A stretch of 64,000 nt of DNA from Streptomyces atroolivaceus (GTDB lineage: Bacteria; Actinomycetota; Actinomycetes; Streptomycetales; Streptomycetaceae): the NCBI RefSeq assembly GCF_000717025.1, contig NZ_JNXG01000011.1, positions 186,001-250,000 on the forward strand. Direction: 5' to 3'. The notes beneath the pieces were generated by a model. That model saw only the letters and a program-made list of their open reading frames with translations. It was not told the origin of the DNA and searched no databases. Position numbers and translations under genes: made by a program. Positions 8,049-14,835 of this stretch are shown one piece after another (the first letter of the stretch is position 1; every line of letters begins with the position of its first letter).

Positions 8049-8060
8049 TACGCGACCGTA
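8049..8060. promoter_or_regulatory. short palindrome TACG-CGAC-CGTA upstream of the SGNH gene
   Basis: Perfect 4-bp arms around a 4-bp centre lie about 35 bp upstream of the SGNH start. Read on the reverse strand the site is TTACGGTCGCGTAGGTCA, which looks like operators I associate with actinobacterial lipid regulators of the TACG-n4-CGTA type. The position is right for promoter control, but the regulator is not identified. Confidence 0.35.
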
Positions 8061-8073
8061 ATAAGGGGTTGAC

Positions 8074-8105
8074 GGGTGGTGAGAAAGACCACCCGGTCAG
8101 TTTTT
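8074..8105 (+). terminator. hairpin with T5 run on the forward strand, no obvious gene to terminate
   Basis: GGGTGGT (8074-8080) and ACCACCC (8088-8094) form a 7-bp stem with a 7-base loop, followed after 6 bases by TTTTT (8101-8105). This is the geometry of an intrinsic terminator on the + strand. The nearest upstream forward gene ends at 7171, antisense across the whole SGNH gene. It may end an antisense or small transcript, or it may simply be an operator-like hairpin. Confidence 0.35.
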
Positions 8106-8122
8106 GGTAAAGCAGGAATAAG

Positions 8123-8158
8123 AAGAGGGGCGGTGCGCCGCCGCGCACCGCCCCTCTT
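8123..8158 (-). terminator. strong hairpin terminator after the M23 peptidase gene
   Basis: Perfect 16-bp arms (8123-8138 and 8143-8158) flank a 4-base loop. It lies 23 bp beyond the stop of the reverse-strand peptidase gene and is symmetrical, so it can also block forward readthrough. Long GC stems with few T residues are usual for Streptomyces terminators. Confidence 0.85.
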
Positions 8159-8180
8159 GTTCACCCTCAGGTGGTGGGCC

Positions 8181-9128
8181 TCAGATCGAGACGCCGTGCG
8201 AACGCAGGTAGGCGATCGGGTCGACGTCCGAGCCGTAGCTCGGGCCGGTACGGACCTCGAAGTGGAGGTGCGGGCCGGTGGAGTTGCCGGTGGAGCCGGA
8301 CAGGCCGATCTGCTGGCCGCCGGTCACGGTCTGACCGGCCGAGACCTCGAGCGACGTCAGGTGCGCGTACTGGGAGTACATGCCGTCGGTGTGCTGGATG
8401 ACGACCTCGTTCCCGTACGAGCCGCTCCAGCCCGCGGAGACCACGGTGCCCGGGCCGATGGAGCGGACGCTGGTGCCGGAGGCCGCCTGGAAGTCGGACC
8501 CGGTGTGGTAGCCGCTGGACCAGCTGGCCCCGGAGGCGCGGTACTGGGTGGTGACGTTGGCGTTCTCGACCGGGGACGCGTAGCCGGAGCTGCTGCTCTC
8601 CGACGCGCCGGAGCCGGTGGTCGACGCGGCCTTCTTCTCCGCCGGGGCGGCCGGGGCGGCGGGCTTCTCCGCCGGAGCGGCCTTCTCCACCGGAGCGGCC
8701 TTCTCCACCGGAGCGGCCTTCTTCGCCGCCGAGGGGGCGGCCGCGGCGGGCTTCTCGGCGGAGCCGGACGCCTTGGCGCCGAGGGTCAGCTTCATGCCCG
8801 GGAAGATCAGGCCAGGGTTCTCGCCGACGACGTCACGGTTGTCCTGGTACAGCTTCTGCCAGCCACCCTTGATCTTCTGGTCGGCCGCGATCTTCGCCAG
8901 GTAGTCGCCGGAGACCACGGAGTAGGTCTTCGGGGAGCTCTTGGCCACCGAGGCGGGGGCGCTGTGCGCGGCGGCGGACTTGGCCGCCGGTGCGGCCTGC
9001 TCGGCGGCGTGGGCGCCGGTGGCGCCGATCAGCGGAAGGGCGAGAACGGCGCCGCCGGTCCCCGCGGCGAGGACGCCCCGGGAGATCTGGCCGGTCTTCG
9101 TACGACGGTGCTTGCCTTTTGCGGGCAT
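8181..9128 (-). CDS. secreted LysM/M23 peptidoglycan endopeptidase
   Basis: This 315-residue protein has a signal peptide (residues 1 to about 41, basic start MPAKGKHRRTK, then a hydrophobic stretch ending GAHA-A). A LysM domain follows at about 68-116 (TYSVVSGDYLAKIA to FPGMKLTL), then a low-complexity Ala/Pro/Glu/Lys linker with PVEKAA repeats (about 120-165). The C-terminal M23 metallopeptidase domain has zinc ligands in GYHTGSDF (H208, D212) and HLHFE (H287, H289). It should cleave peptide bridges of the cell wall during growth or spore germination. It is monocistronic, ends at the hairpin 8123-8158, and is preceded by a c-di-AMP riboswitch, so expression should fall or rise with that second messenger. 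Confidence 0.93.
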   Translation of the reverse strand: MPAKGKHRRTKTGQISRGVLAAGTGGAVLALPLIGATGAHAAEQAAPAAKSAAAHSAPASVAKSSPKTYSVVSGDYLAKIAADQKIKGGWQKLYQDNRDVVGENPGLIFPGMKLTLGAKASGSAEKPAAAAPSAAKKAAPVEKAAPVEKAAPAEKPAAPAAPAEKKAASTTGSGASESSSSGYASPVENANVTTQYRASGASWSSGYHTGSDFQAASGTSVRSIGPGTVVSAGWSGSYGNEVVIQHTDGMYSQYAHLTSLEVSAGQTVTGGQQIGLSGSTGNSTGPHLHFEVRTGPSYGSDVDPIAYLRSHGVSI

Positions 9129-9145
9129 GGGGAATTTCCTCTCCG

Positions 9146-9290
9146 GCGCCTGCGAGGTGAGCTGTCGGGTTCGGGCTGGAGATGCCCGGCCGCGCGGTGC
9201 GCGTCTTGACCCCTAGCCGTGCCGGATCCCTCCGGCCGGCGGCTTACCTGGTTCCCCCGCTCCTGCCACACGTGAGTCGGTGCGGATTCC
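9146..9290 (-). promoter_or_regulatory. c-di-AMP riboswitch (ydaO-yuaA type)
   Basis: Read on the reverse strand, the leader of the M23 peptidase gene carries the conserved blocks of this RNA class in the right order: GAGCGGGGGAACCAGG, then GGCTAGGGGTCAAGACG, then CCCGAACCCGACAGC followed at once by TCACCTCGCAGGCGCC. The last block ends about 20 bases before the start codon. Streptomyces is known to place this riboswitch before cell-wall hydrolase genes such as rpfA, and the gene here is exactly that kind. Boundaries are approximate. Confidence 0.9.
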
Positions 9291-9703
9291 GGGCGGCGGC
9301 AGGATTAGGCGTTCCGTCCGGATTGACCGTGACCGTAAGCGAGCCGGGACACCCCGGACAAGCCGCGGATTACGCACCGGAATCCGTGCTTCATTTCCGG
9401 CGCGGAATTCCCGTCACACTCCGTGGATTACGGATCTTCGCTTTCCGCGCGGCGTCAGGAATACCCGTCGGCCCCTTCACCACGCACCGTCACGGATATG
9501 ATCCCGCTCACCCGCTCCACCCCATCTCCCGCACAAGTAGGGCATGTTCCACTAAATACACCAATACGGACACGTCACGGTCACCGCCTCCTCGGCGTCG
9601 ACGCCGGAGCGACCGAGACTGCTGCCCGATGCATCCATGTCGTATCGTCGCGGGCGTGCCCCGTCGGCGAGCGGCGCCGGCGCCCGACACTCCAGGAGCC
9701 CTT
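9291..9703. promoter_or_regulatory. divergent intergenic region between riboswitch and phosphatase gene
   Basis: These 413 bp contain no convincing gene. They must hold the promoter of the riboswitch transcript to the left and of the phosphatase gene to the right. The stretch 9540-9570 is the most A/T-rich part. I see no clear hexamer pair or palindrome. AGGAG at 9694-9698 serves the phosphatase start. Confidence 0.4.
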
Positions 9704-10528
9704 GTGACGCAGCTGCCAGAGGTCCCGCCCGCCGGCCCCGAGCCGACGGACGTCGATCTGACCGGGGTCCGCAACTTCCGCGACGTCGGCGGGCTTCCCA
9801 CCGTGGACGGCCGCGCCGTGCGGTACGGGCGCCTCTACCGCAGCGGCCACCTCGCACACGCCACCGAGGAGGACGCCGCCTTCCTCGCCGGGCTCGGCCT
9901 GCACACGATCTTCGACTTCCGCAACGCGGCCGACCACAAGCTCGACGGCCTCGACGTCGAACTGCCCGGCGTCCGGAATGTCAGCATTCCCCTCTCCGAC
10001 CCGGCCGACGGTGCGGAGTTCTGGCGGCTGGTGCGCGACGGGAACATCCAGCAGCTGCGCTCGATCCTGGCCGACGGCAAGGGAACGGAGCGGATGATCG
10101 CCTCCTACCGCTCGATCATCAGGGACCGCACAGCCGAACACAGCCGCGTACTGCACGCGCTGGCGGAGGACAGCGTGCCGGCGCTGATGCACTGTGCGGC
10201 GGGCAAGGACCGGGCCGGCCTGTCGATCGCCGTGTCGTTGCTCGCGGTCGGCGTCGAGAAGGAGGCCATCGAGGCCGACTACCTCAAGTCGAACGACGCG
10301 CACCGGCGCTACAGGGTGCGGCGCAGCGACACCTCGCCGACGGGAATGTCCGACGAGGTGATGGAGCTGCTCAACCCGCTCTTCGGCGCGCACGCCGAAT
10401 ACCTCGACGCGGCGTTCGCCACCATCGAGGAGATCTGGGGCAGCACGGACCGCTACCTCCTCGAAGGGCTGAAGATCAGCCACGAAACTCGCGAGAAGCT
10501 GCGTGAGCGCCTCGTCGAGGACGCGTGA
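9704..10528 (+). CDS. tyrosine-protein phosphatase of the dual-specificity-like bacterial family
   Basis: This 274-residue protein has the signature HCAAGKDRAG, the P-loop Cys-x5-Arg of Y_phosphatase3 enzymes, preceded by the family's N-terminal NFRDVGGLPT and GRLYRSGHL motifs. It removes phosphate from phosphotyrosine or related groups through a cysteinyl-phosphate intermediate. The GTG start 9704 follows AGGAG by 5 bases; upstream in-frame codons do not look coding. No signal peptide is visible, so it is probably cytoplasmic. It is a single gene, convergent with the small membrane-protein gene 9 bp away. The natural target is unknown. Confidence 0.9.
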   Translation: MTQLPEVPPAGPEPTDVDLTGVRNFRDVGGLPTVDGRAVRYGRLYRSGHLAHATEEDAAFLAGLGLHTIFDFRNAADHKLDGLDVELPGVRNVSIPLSDPADGAEFWRLVRDGNIQQLRSILADGKGTERMIASYRSIIRDRTAEHSRVLHALAEDSVPALMHCAAGKDRAGLSIAVSLLAVGVEKEAIEADYLKSNDAHRRYRVRRSDTSPTGMSDEVMELLNPLFGAHAEYLDAAFATIEEIWGSTDRYLLEGLKISHETREKLRERLVEDA

Positions 10529-10537
10529 CGGCGGGGA

Positions 10538-10711
10538 TCAGCCCTTCCCGGCCACGGTGAAGAGAAGGAAGAGGAAGGCCGCGATGACGTGGCCGGCCAC
10601 CAGGTAGGCGAAGAGCCGGATCACGACGCCGCGGGGCATCCGCCGCTCCTGTGTGTCCGCACTCTTCGGCCTGCGCGGGGTGAGTGGGTCGTAGTACTCC
10701 GGATCGGACAT
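10538..10711 (-). CDS. small single-pass membrane protein (DUF6126-like)
   Basis: This 57-residue protein starts at ATG 10711 after GGAAGAGAGG. It has a polar N-terminal half (SDPEYYDPLTPRRPKSADTQ), then a basic RRMPRGVVIRL and one hydrophobic helix, FAYLVAGHVIAAFLFLLFTVAG, at about residues 33-54. It resembles the small streptomycete proteins called DUF6126. It lies 118 bp downstream of the cupin regulator on the same strand and probably shares its transcript. A partner or control role at the membrane is possible but unproven. Confidence 0.75.
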   Translation of the reverse strand: MSDPEYYDPLTPRRPKSADTQERRMPRGVVIRLFAYLVAGHVIAAFLFLLFTVAGKG

Positions 10712-10829
10712 GGCGGTCCTCTCTTCCGGCCGCTCGGGCCGGGGTGACGAAGGATGCGCGGCGACGAGGGTGCGCCGCGACGGGGGGTGCGCGCAAGGGG
10801 GGCGCACGCCGGGGAGGGGCGGGCGGCGG

Positions 10830-11447
10830 TCAGAGCCGGTGGACCCCGCTGCCCAGGCACAGCTCGGCGGCCGGGCTCTGCAGCAGCGTGTGCACGAAGA
10901 GCAGCCGCGCCCCACCCACGTCGAGCGCCGCGATCCGGTGCGGGGTGAGTGAGTCGAAGTGCGCGCTGTCACCCGGATCCAGGTCGTGCACGGTCTCCCC
11001 GAGCACGACCCGCAGCCGGCCGTCGAGGACGTACAGCCACTCCTCCCCGGGGTGGACACGTACGAGATCACCCTCGGTGCCGTACGGGACGCGGACCCTG
11101 AGCGCCTGCATGGCGCGGCCCGATCCGCCCGCCTGCCGGTAGAGCCAGCCACCCGCTCCACCGCCGGGCGCGCCCTCGAGCGGGCCGCCCCGGACGATCG
11201 CGTCACGCTCGGGCGGCATTTCGCCCAGGAGCTCGGAGACAGTCGTACCGTAGACACGGGCGAGGCCGAGAAGCATCGGCAGCGAGGGCTGCCTCCGGCC
11301 TGTCTCGAGCCTGGAGAGGTGGGCCGGGGAGAGCCCGGCCCGGCCGGCTGCGCTCTCCAGGGTGAAGCCGCGGCTGCGGCGCAGATCGCGCAGGCGCGGT
11401 GCGATCCCAGGGAGCTCGTCGGCCACCCCTCCGTCAGGAGGATTCAT
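10830..11447 (-). CDS. XRE-family regulator with C-terminal cupin domain
   Basis: This 205-residue protein has an N-terminal helix-turn-helix (about residues 15-70; RLRDLRRSRGFTLESAA, AGLSPAHLSRLETGRRQPS) and a C-terminal cupin barrel (about 115-195; VRVHPGEEWLYVLDGRLRV). Such XRE-cupin proteins sense a small molecule and repress or activate adjacent genes. It lies just downstream of hpnO, with a perfect 13-bp-arm palindrome in the 58-bp gap that could be its own operator. S. coelicolor, as I recall, has an equivalent gene beside its hopanoid locus. The effector is unknown, and no direct tie to hopanoids is proven. Confidence 0.88.
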   Translation of the reverse strand: MNPPDGGVADELPGIAPRLRDLRRSRGFTLESAAGRAGLSPAHLSRLETGRRQPSLPMLLGLARVYGTTVSELLGEMPPERDAIVRGGPLEGAPGGGAGGWLYRQAGGSGRAMQALRVRVPYGTEGDLVRVHPGEEWLYVLDGRLRVVLGETVHDLDPGDSAHFDSLTPHRIAALDVGGARLLFVHTLLQSPAAELCLGSGVHRL

Positions 11448-11470
11448 ACCGCCATTGGGCCATAATCTTT

Positions 11471-11499
11471 CCCCTGAGGCAAATAATTTGCCTCAGGGG
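11471..11499. promoter_or_regulatory. perfect palindrome between hpnO and the XRE-cupin gene
   Basis: CCCCTGAGGCAAA (11471-11483) and its exact reverse complement (11487-11499) are separated by only 3 A/T bases. The site is 24 bp upstream of the regulator start and 7 bp... more precisely, it begins 24 bp beyond 11447 and ends 7 bp before the hpnO stop at 11506. The A/T-rich centre and lack of a T run favour an operator over a terminator, although a hairpin ending the hpnO transcript is possible. Confidence 0.6.
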
Positions 11500-11505
11500 C
11501 AAAAG

Positions 11506-12900
11506 TCAGCGGTCGGCGACGGCCTGTCTCACCAGTGTCCGGCCGAAGTCCCACATCAGCCCGCCCCCACTGTGCGCGTCGTCCATGACGGCGGTGAAGG
11601 CGGTCACGAAGCGGTCGACCTCCGGCTCTCCGATGACGAGTGGCGGGATCAGCTTGATCACCTCGAGGTGGTCACCCGAGACCTGGGTGAGGATCCGGTG
11701 CTTCTGCAGCAGCGGCACCACCACCATCTGCGCGAAGAGACCTCTGCGCGCCGCCTGGAGCATCGTCCACCGGCTGCGGAGCTTGAGGGAGGACGGCCGG
11801 CCGAACTCGATGCCGATCATCAGGCCGCGGCCGCGGACCTCGTGCAGCAGCTCGTAGCGGCCGACGAGCCCGGCAAGCCGTTCACGCAGCAGGTCACCGG
11901 TGCGACGGGCGTTCGCCACGGTCTCCTCCTGCTCCATCACGGCGAGGACGGCGAGGCCGGCCGCCATGGCCTGGGCATTGGATCCGAAGCTCGCGGAATG
12001 GACGAGGACCCGGTCCATGGACGAGTAGACGCGCTTGAAGATCCAGTCCTTGCCGAGCGTCGCACCCACCGGTACGTACCCGCCGGAGAGCGCCTTGGCG
12101 ACACAGAGCAGGTCGGGTTCGACTCCCTCCTCGTGCTGATACGCGTAGAAGTCGCCGGTCCTGCCGAGCCCTGTCTGCACCTCGTCGGCGATGAGCACGG
12201 CCTTGTGCCGGTGCAGCAGTTCCTGCGCCTCGCGCAGGAAGCCGGGCGGTGAGGCATGGACGCCCTTGCCCTGGACCGGTTCCACGACCAGTCCGGCCAC
12301 ATCACCGCGCTTCAGCTCACGTCGCAGCGCGTCGAGGTCGCCGAGCGCGATGGCCGTGTCGGGCAGCAGGGGCGCGAACCCGTCCCGGAAGCTCTTCTCG
12401 CCGTTGACGGAGAGCGAGCCGGTCGTCAGTCCGTGGAAGGCGTGGTCGCAGTAGAGGATCCGTGGCCTGCCGGTCGCGTACCGGGCGAATTTGAGTGCGG
12501 TCTCGACCGCCTCCGTGCCGCTGTTGCCGAAGAACACCCGGTCCAGATGCGGGCTGTGGGCCAGCAGCTTCTCGGCCAGCAGCCCGGGCAGCGGCTGGCA
12601 GTCGAAGCGGGTGAGGTCGGCGAGCGAGGCGTCCAGGACGTCGTGGAGCGCCTTGCGTACGACGGGATGGTGCCTGCCGAGACCCATCACGCCGAAGCCG
12701 GCCAGCATGTCGAGGTAGTCGTTGCCCTCCGCGTCCCAGAAGTGCGCGCCCTCGGCCCGCTCGTAGACCTTGTCGAAACCGAGGGTGTGCAGCATCCGCG
12801 GCAGCTGGTGGTTGAGGTGCCGGGTGTGCAGCTCGTAGCGTTCGGAGCCTCGTTCCGTGAGGAGCCGCGCCAGATCGAAGCCCGGCTGTTCGTCCTTCAT
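11506..12900 (-). CDS. hpnO: aminotransferase of hopanoid side-chain synthesis
   Basis: This 464-residue class III, PLP-dependent aminotransferase has FFGNSGTEAVETALKFAR, DEVQTGLGRTG and CVAKALSGGYVPVGA, where the Lys binds PLP. In hopanoid loci this enzyme places the amino group on the ribose-derived side chain to give aminobacteriohopanetriol. ATG 12900 (MKDEQPGFDLARLL) is used, with AAGGGGAACGG upstream. Translation further upstream gives implausible Arg/Pro-rich sequence. The assignment to hpnO rests on family plus context (hpnH and hpnG upstream). The gap to hpnH is 245 bp, wider than other gaps in the locus, and lies where isoprenoid genes are missing. Confidence 0.88.
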   Translation of the reverse strand: MKDEQPGFDLARLLTERGSERYELHTRHLNHQLPRMLHTLGFDKVYERAEGAHFWDAEGNDYLDMLAGFGVMGLGRHHPVVRKALHDVLDASLADLTRFDCQPLPGLLAEKLLAHSPHLDRVFFGNSGTEAVETALKFARYATGRPRILYCDHAFHGLTTGSLSVNGEKSFRDGFAPLLPDTAIALGDLDALRRELKRGDVAGLVVEPVQGKGVHASPPGFLREAQELLHRHKAVLIADEVQTGLGRTGDFYAYQHEEGVEPDLLCVAKALSGGYVPVGATLGKDWIFKRVYSSMDRVLVHSASFGSNAQAMAAGLAVLAVMEQEETVANARRTGDLLRERLAGLVGRYELLHEVRGRGLMIGIEFGRPSSLKLRSRWTMLQAARRGLFAQMVVVPLLQKHRILTQVSGDHLEVIKLIPPLVIGEPEVDRFVTAFTAVMDDAHSGGGLMWDFGRTLVRQAVADR

Positions 12901-13145
12901 GCCCCGTTCCCCTTCTTCGGCATGTTCCGCTCTCCCACTGCCGTCACCGCGCCCGGCAGGTGCGGTGAACCAGGCAGCCGCTCGTGGGCGCCGCGTCGCG
13001 CCGCCCGGATACACCGTGCGGCCACGCGGTCGTCGCCCGCACCGGCACCGGTGTGCCCGCCCGCCGCCACGACGCGCCGCGTTCCGCGAGGGGCGGCCGG
13101 CAGCCCGGGAGTCCCGGTGCGGCCGGCTCGCCCGTCGTCAGGACG
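12901..13145. other. spacer between hpnH and hpnO, where ispG and dxs would be expected
   Basis: These 245 bp have no convincing reading frame on either strand. In the S. coelicolor locus, as I recall it, ispG and dxs lie between hpnH and the aminotransferase gene. I translated the reverse strand in search of a tail of either enzyme and recognised nothing. The DNA is GC-rich without a clear terminator. Confidence 0.5.
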
Positions 13146-14165
13146 TCACCGGCTCCCGCCGACGGTCTCCCGGGCCGCTCGCAGGGACTCCTTCAGCGAT
13201 CCCATGGTGGCGAGCACGGCGGTGGGCTCGTAGCCGCAGTGCGCCATGCAGTTGGCGCAGCGCGGGTCCTTGCCCCGGCCGTACTTGTCCCAGTCGGTGT
13301 CCTCGATGAGCTCCCTGTAGGTGGGGACGTACCCGTCGCTCATGAGGTAGCAGGGCCGCTGCCAGCCGAAGAGCGAGTAGTTCGGGATCGCCCAGGCCGT
13401 GCACGGGAAATCGGCCTTGCCCTCCAGGAAGTCCAGGAAGAGCGGGGAGTGGTTGAGCCTCCAGCGGCCGCGGTTGCCGCCCGCGAAGGACTTCTTGAAG
13501 AGTTCGCGGGTCTGCTCGACGCCCAGGAAGTGTTCCTGGTCGGGTGCCTTCTCGTAGGCGTAGGCGGGCGAGATCATCATCTCGTCGACCTTCAGTTCGT
13601 CGTTGAGGTAGTTGAGGACCTCGATGACGGTCTGGGGGGTGTCGGTGTTGAAGAAGGTGGAGTTGGTCGTGACCCGGAAGCCGCGCCGCTTGGCCTCCTT
13701 CATCGCCTCCACCGCCTCGTCGAAGACGCCTTCCTTGGCGACCGACTCGTCGTGCCGCTCGCGCAGACCGTCGATGTGCACGGCGAAGGCGAAGTAGGGC
13801 GACGGGGTGAACTTGTCGAGCTTCTTGCGCATCAGCATGGCGTTGGTGCAGAGGAAGACATACTTCTTCTTCGCCACCAGCTGGCGCACGATCTCGTCGA
13901 TCTGCGGGTGCATGAGCGGCTCTCCACCGGCGATGGAGACCATCGGGGCACCTGATTCCAGGACCGCCCCGACCGCCTGCGCCACCGGCATGCGCTGCTT
14001 GAGCACGCCGGCCGGGTGCTGGATCTTCCCGCAGCCCTCGCACGCCAGGTTGCAGGCGAACAAGGGCTCCAGCTCGACGATCAGCGGGAACTTCTCACGC
14101 CTGCGGAGCTTCTGTTCGAAGAGATACGTCGCAACCTTGATGGACTGACGGAGCGGCATGGCCAT
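13146..14165 (-). CDS. hpnH: adenosyl-hopene transferase, radical SAM
   Basis: This 339-residue radical SAM enzyme has ACNLACEGC (cluster cysteines C38, C42, C45), then GCGKIQHPAGVL, SIAGGEPLMHPQI and a C-terminal cysteine set RCANCMAHCGYEP. HpnH joins the 5'-deoxyadenosyl group to diploptene, the first step of the C35 hopanoid side chain. The start ATG 14165 sits 9 bp after AGGAGG; ATG 14159 is a close alternative. It follows hpnG by 6 bp in the reverse-strand operon, and the product is the substrate of that nucleosidase. Length and motifs are typical of the family. Confidence 0.95.
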   Translation of the reverse strand: MAMPLRQSIKVATYLFEQKLRRREKFPLIVELEPLFACNLACEGCGKIQHPAGVLKQRMPVAQAVGAVLESGAPMVSIAGGEPLMHPQIDEIVRQLVAKKKYVFLCTNAMLMRKKLDKFTPSPYFAFAVHIDGLRERHDESVAKEGVFDEAVEAMKEAKRRGFRVTTNSTFFNTDTPQTVIEVLNYLNDELKVDEMMISPAYAYEKAPDQEHFLGVEQTRELFKKSFAGGNRGRWRLNHSPLFLDFLEGKADFPCTAWAIPNYSLFGWQRPCYLMSDGYVPTYRELIEDTDWDKYGRGKDPRCANCMAHCGYEPTAVLATMGSLKESLRAARETVGGSR

Positions 14166-14171
14166 CTGGGC

Positions 14172-14831
14172 TCACCTCCTGGGGAGCAGCAAAGATCGGT
14201 GCCATTCATGGAAAGCCGGAAGGACAGCACGGAGAACACGGAATGCCGATATTCCACCGCGGACCGTGCCGATACGGACGAGCTCATGCTCTGGAGCGTC
14301 CACGACCACCCGTACGGCCGCAACCGGGCGTGGCCCCGTCCGTACCGCTGTGCGAAGGGTGGCGGCGGATTCCATGTCCACCGCGATGGCGCCGGTGGCC
14401 AGGAGCCCGGCCCGCTCCGGGCCCCGGACGACATGTCCGGAGCCGTTCAGCGGGCCGGTGTGGACCGTGCGTCCGGGCACCGCCCTGACCAGTGCGTCGA
14501 CCAGCAGGCCGGTGCCCGTGCAGGCCGTGGTGCCACCGGTGTCCCGGGTCTCCTCGGCCACCACGAGGTCCCCGGGGTGCATGCCGGGTTCCAGACCGGC
14601 GCAGAATCCGGAGGCGATGACCGCGGTGCCTCCGGCTCCGTCCAGTCCCAGCGCGTGCCGGACGGCGCTCTCCGCGGCCCGGGGACCCATCCCGGACCTG
14701 ATGATGCTCACGGGGCCGGGGCCCGGCACGCCGCTCCTCCTGCCGGTACGCAGGGCGAAACGCTCGATGCCGAGAGCGCAGGCGATCAGCAGTGGTGTGG
14801 TGGGACCGGGCGGCTCCTGTGCACCACCCAT
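14172..14831 (-). CDS. hpnG: adenosylhopane nucleosidase-type phosphorylase
   Basis: This 219-residue protein of the nucleoside phosphorylase fold has IIRSGMGPRAAESAVRHAL, IASGFCAGLEPGMHPGDLVVAEE and AIAVDMESAATL, where the Glu contacts the ribose. HpnG removes adenine from adenosylhopane to leave ribosylhopane. ATG 14831 starts 4 bp beyond the shc stop and uses AAGGGGG within the shc end, so the two genes are coupled. The next gene, hpnH, supplies the substrate. An alternative general nucleosidase role is unlikely given the context. Confidence 0.9.
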   Translation of the reverse strand: MGGAQEPPGPTTPLLIACALGIERFALRTGRRSGVPGPGPVSIIRSGMGPRAAESAVRHALGLDGAGGTAVIASGFCAGLEPGMHPGDLVVAEETRDTGGTTACTGTGLLVDALVRAVPGRTVHTGPLNGSGHVVRGPERAGLLATGAIAVDMESAATLRTAVRTGPRPVAAVRVVVDAPEHELVRIGTVRGGISAFRVLRAVLPAFHEWHRSLLLPRR

Positions 14832-14835
14832 CGGT

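Noticed and set aside
8655..8725. 18-bp tandem repeats within the peptidase gene
   Set aside because: They encode the Ala/Pro/Val/Glu/Lys linker between the LysM and M23 domains, which is common in such proteins and not a separate element.
9182..9703. Upstream extension of the tyrosine phosphatase reading frame
   Set aside because: The in-frame sequence overlaps the c-di-AMP riboswitch and is Arg/Pro-rich. The GTG at 9704 has AGGAG and starts the family's normal N-terminus.
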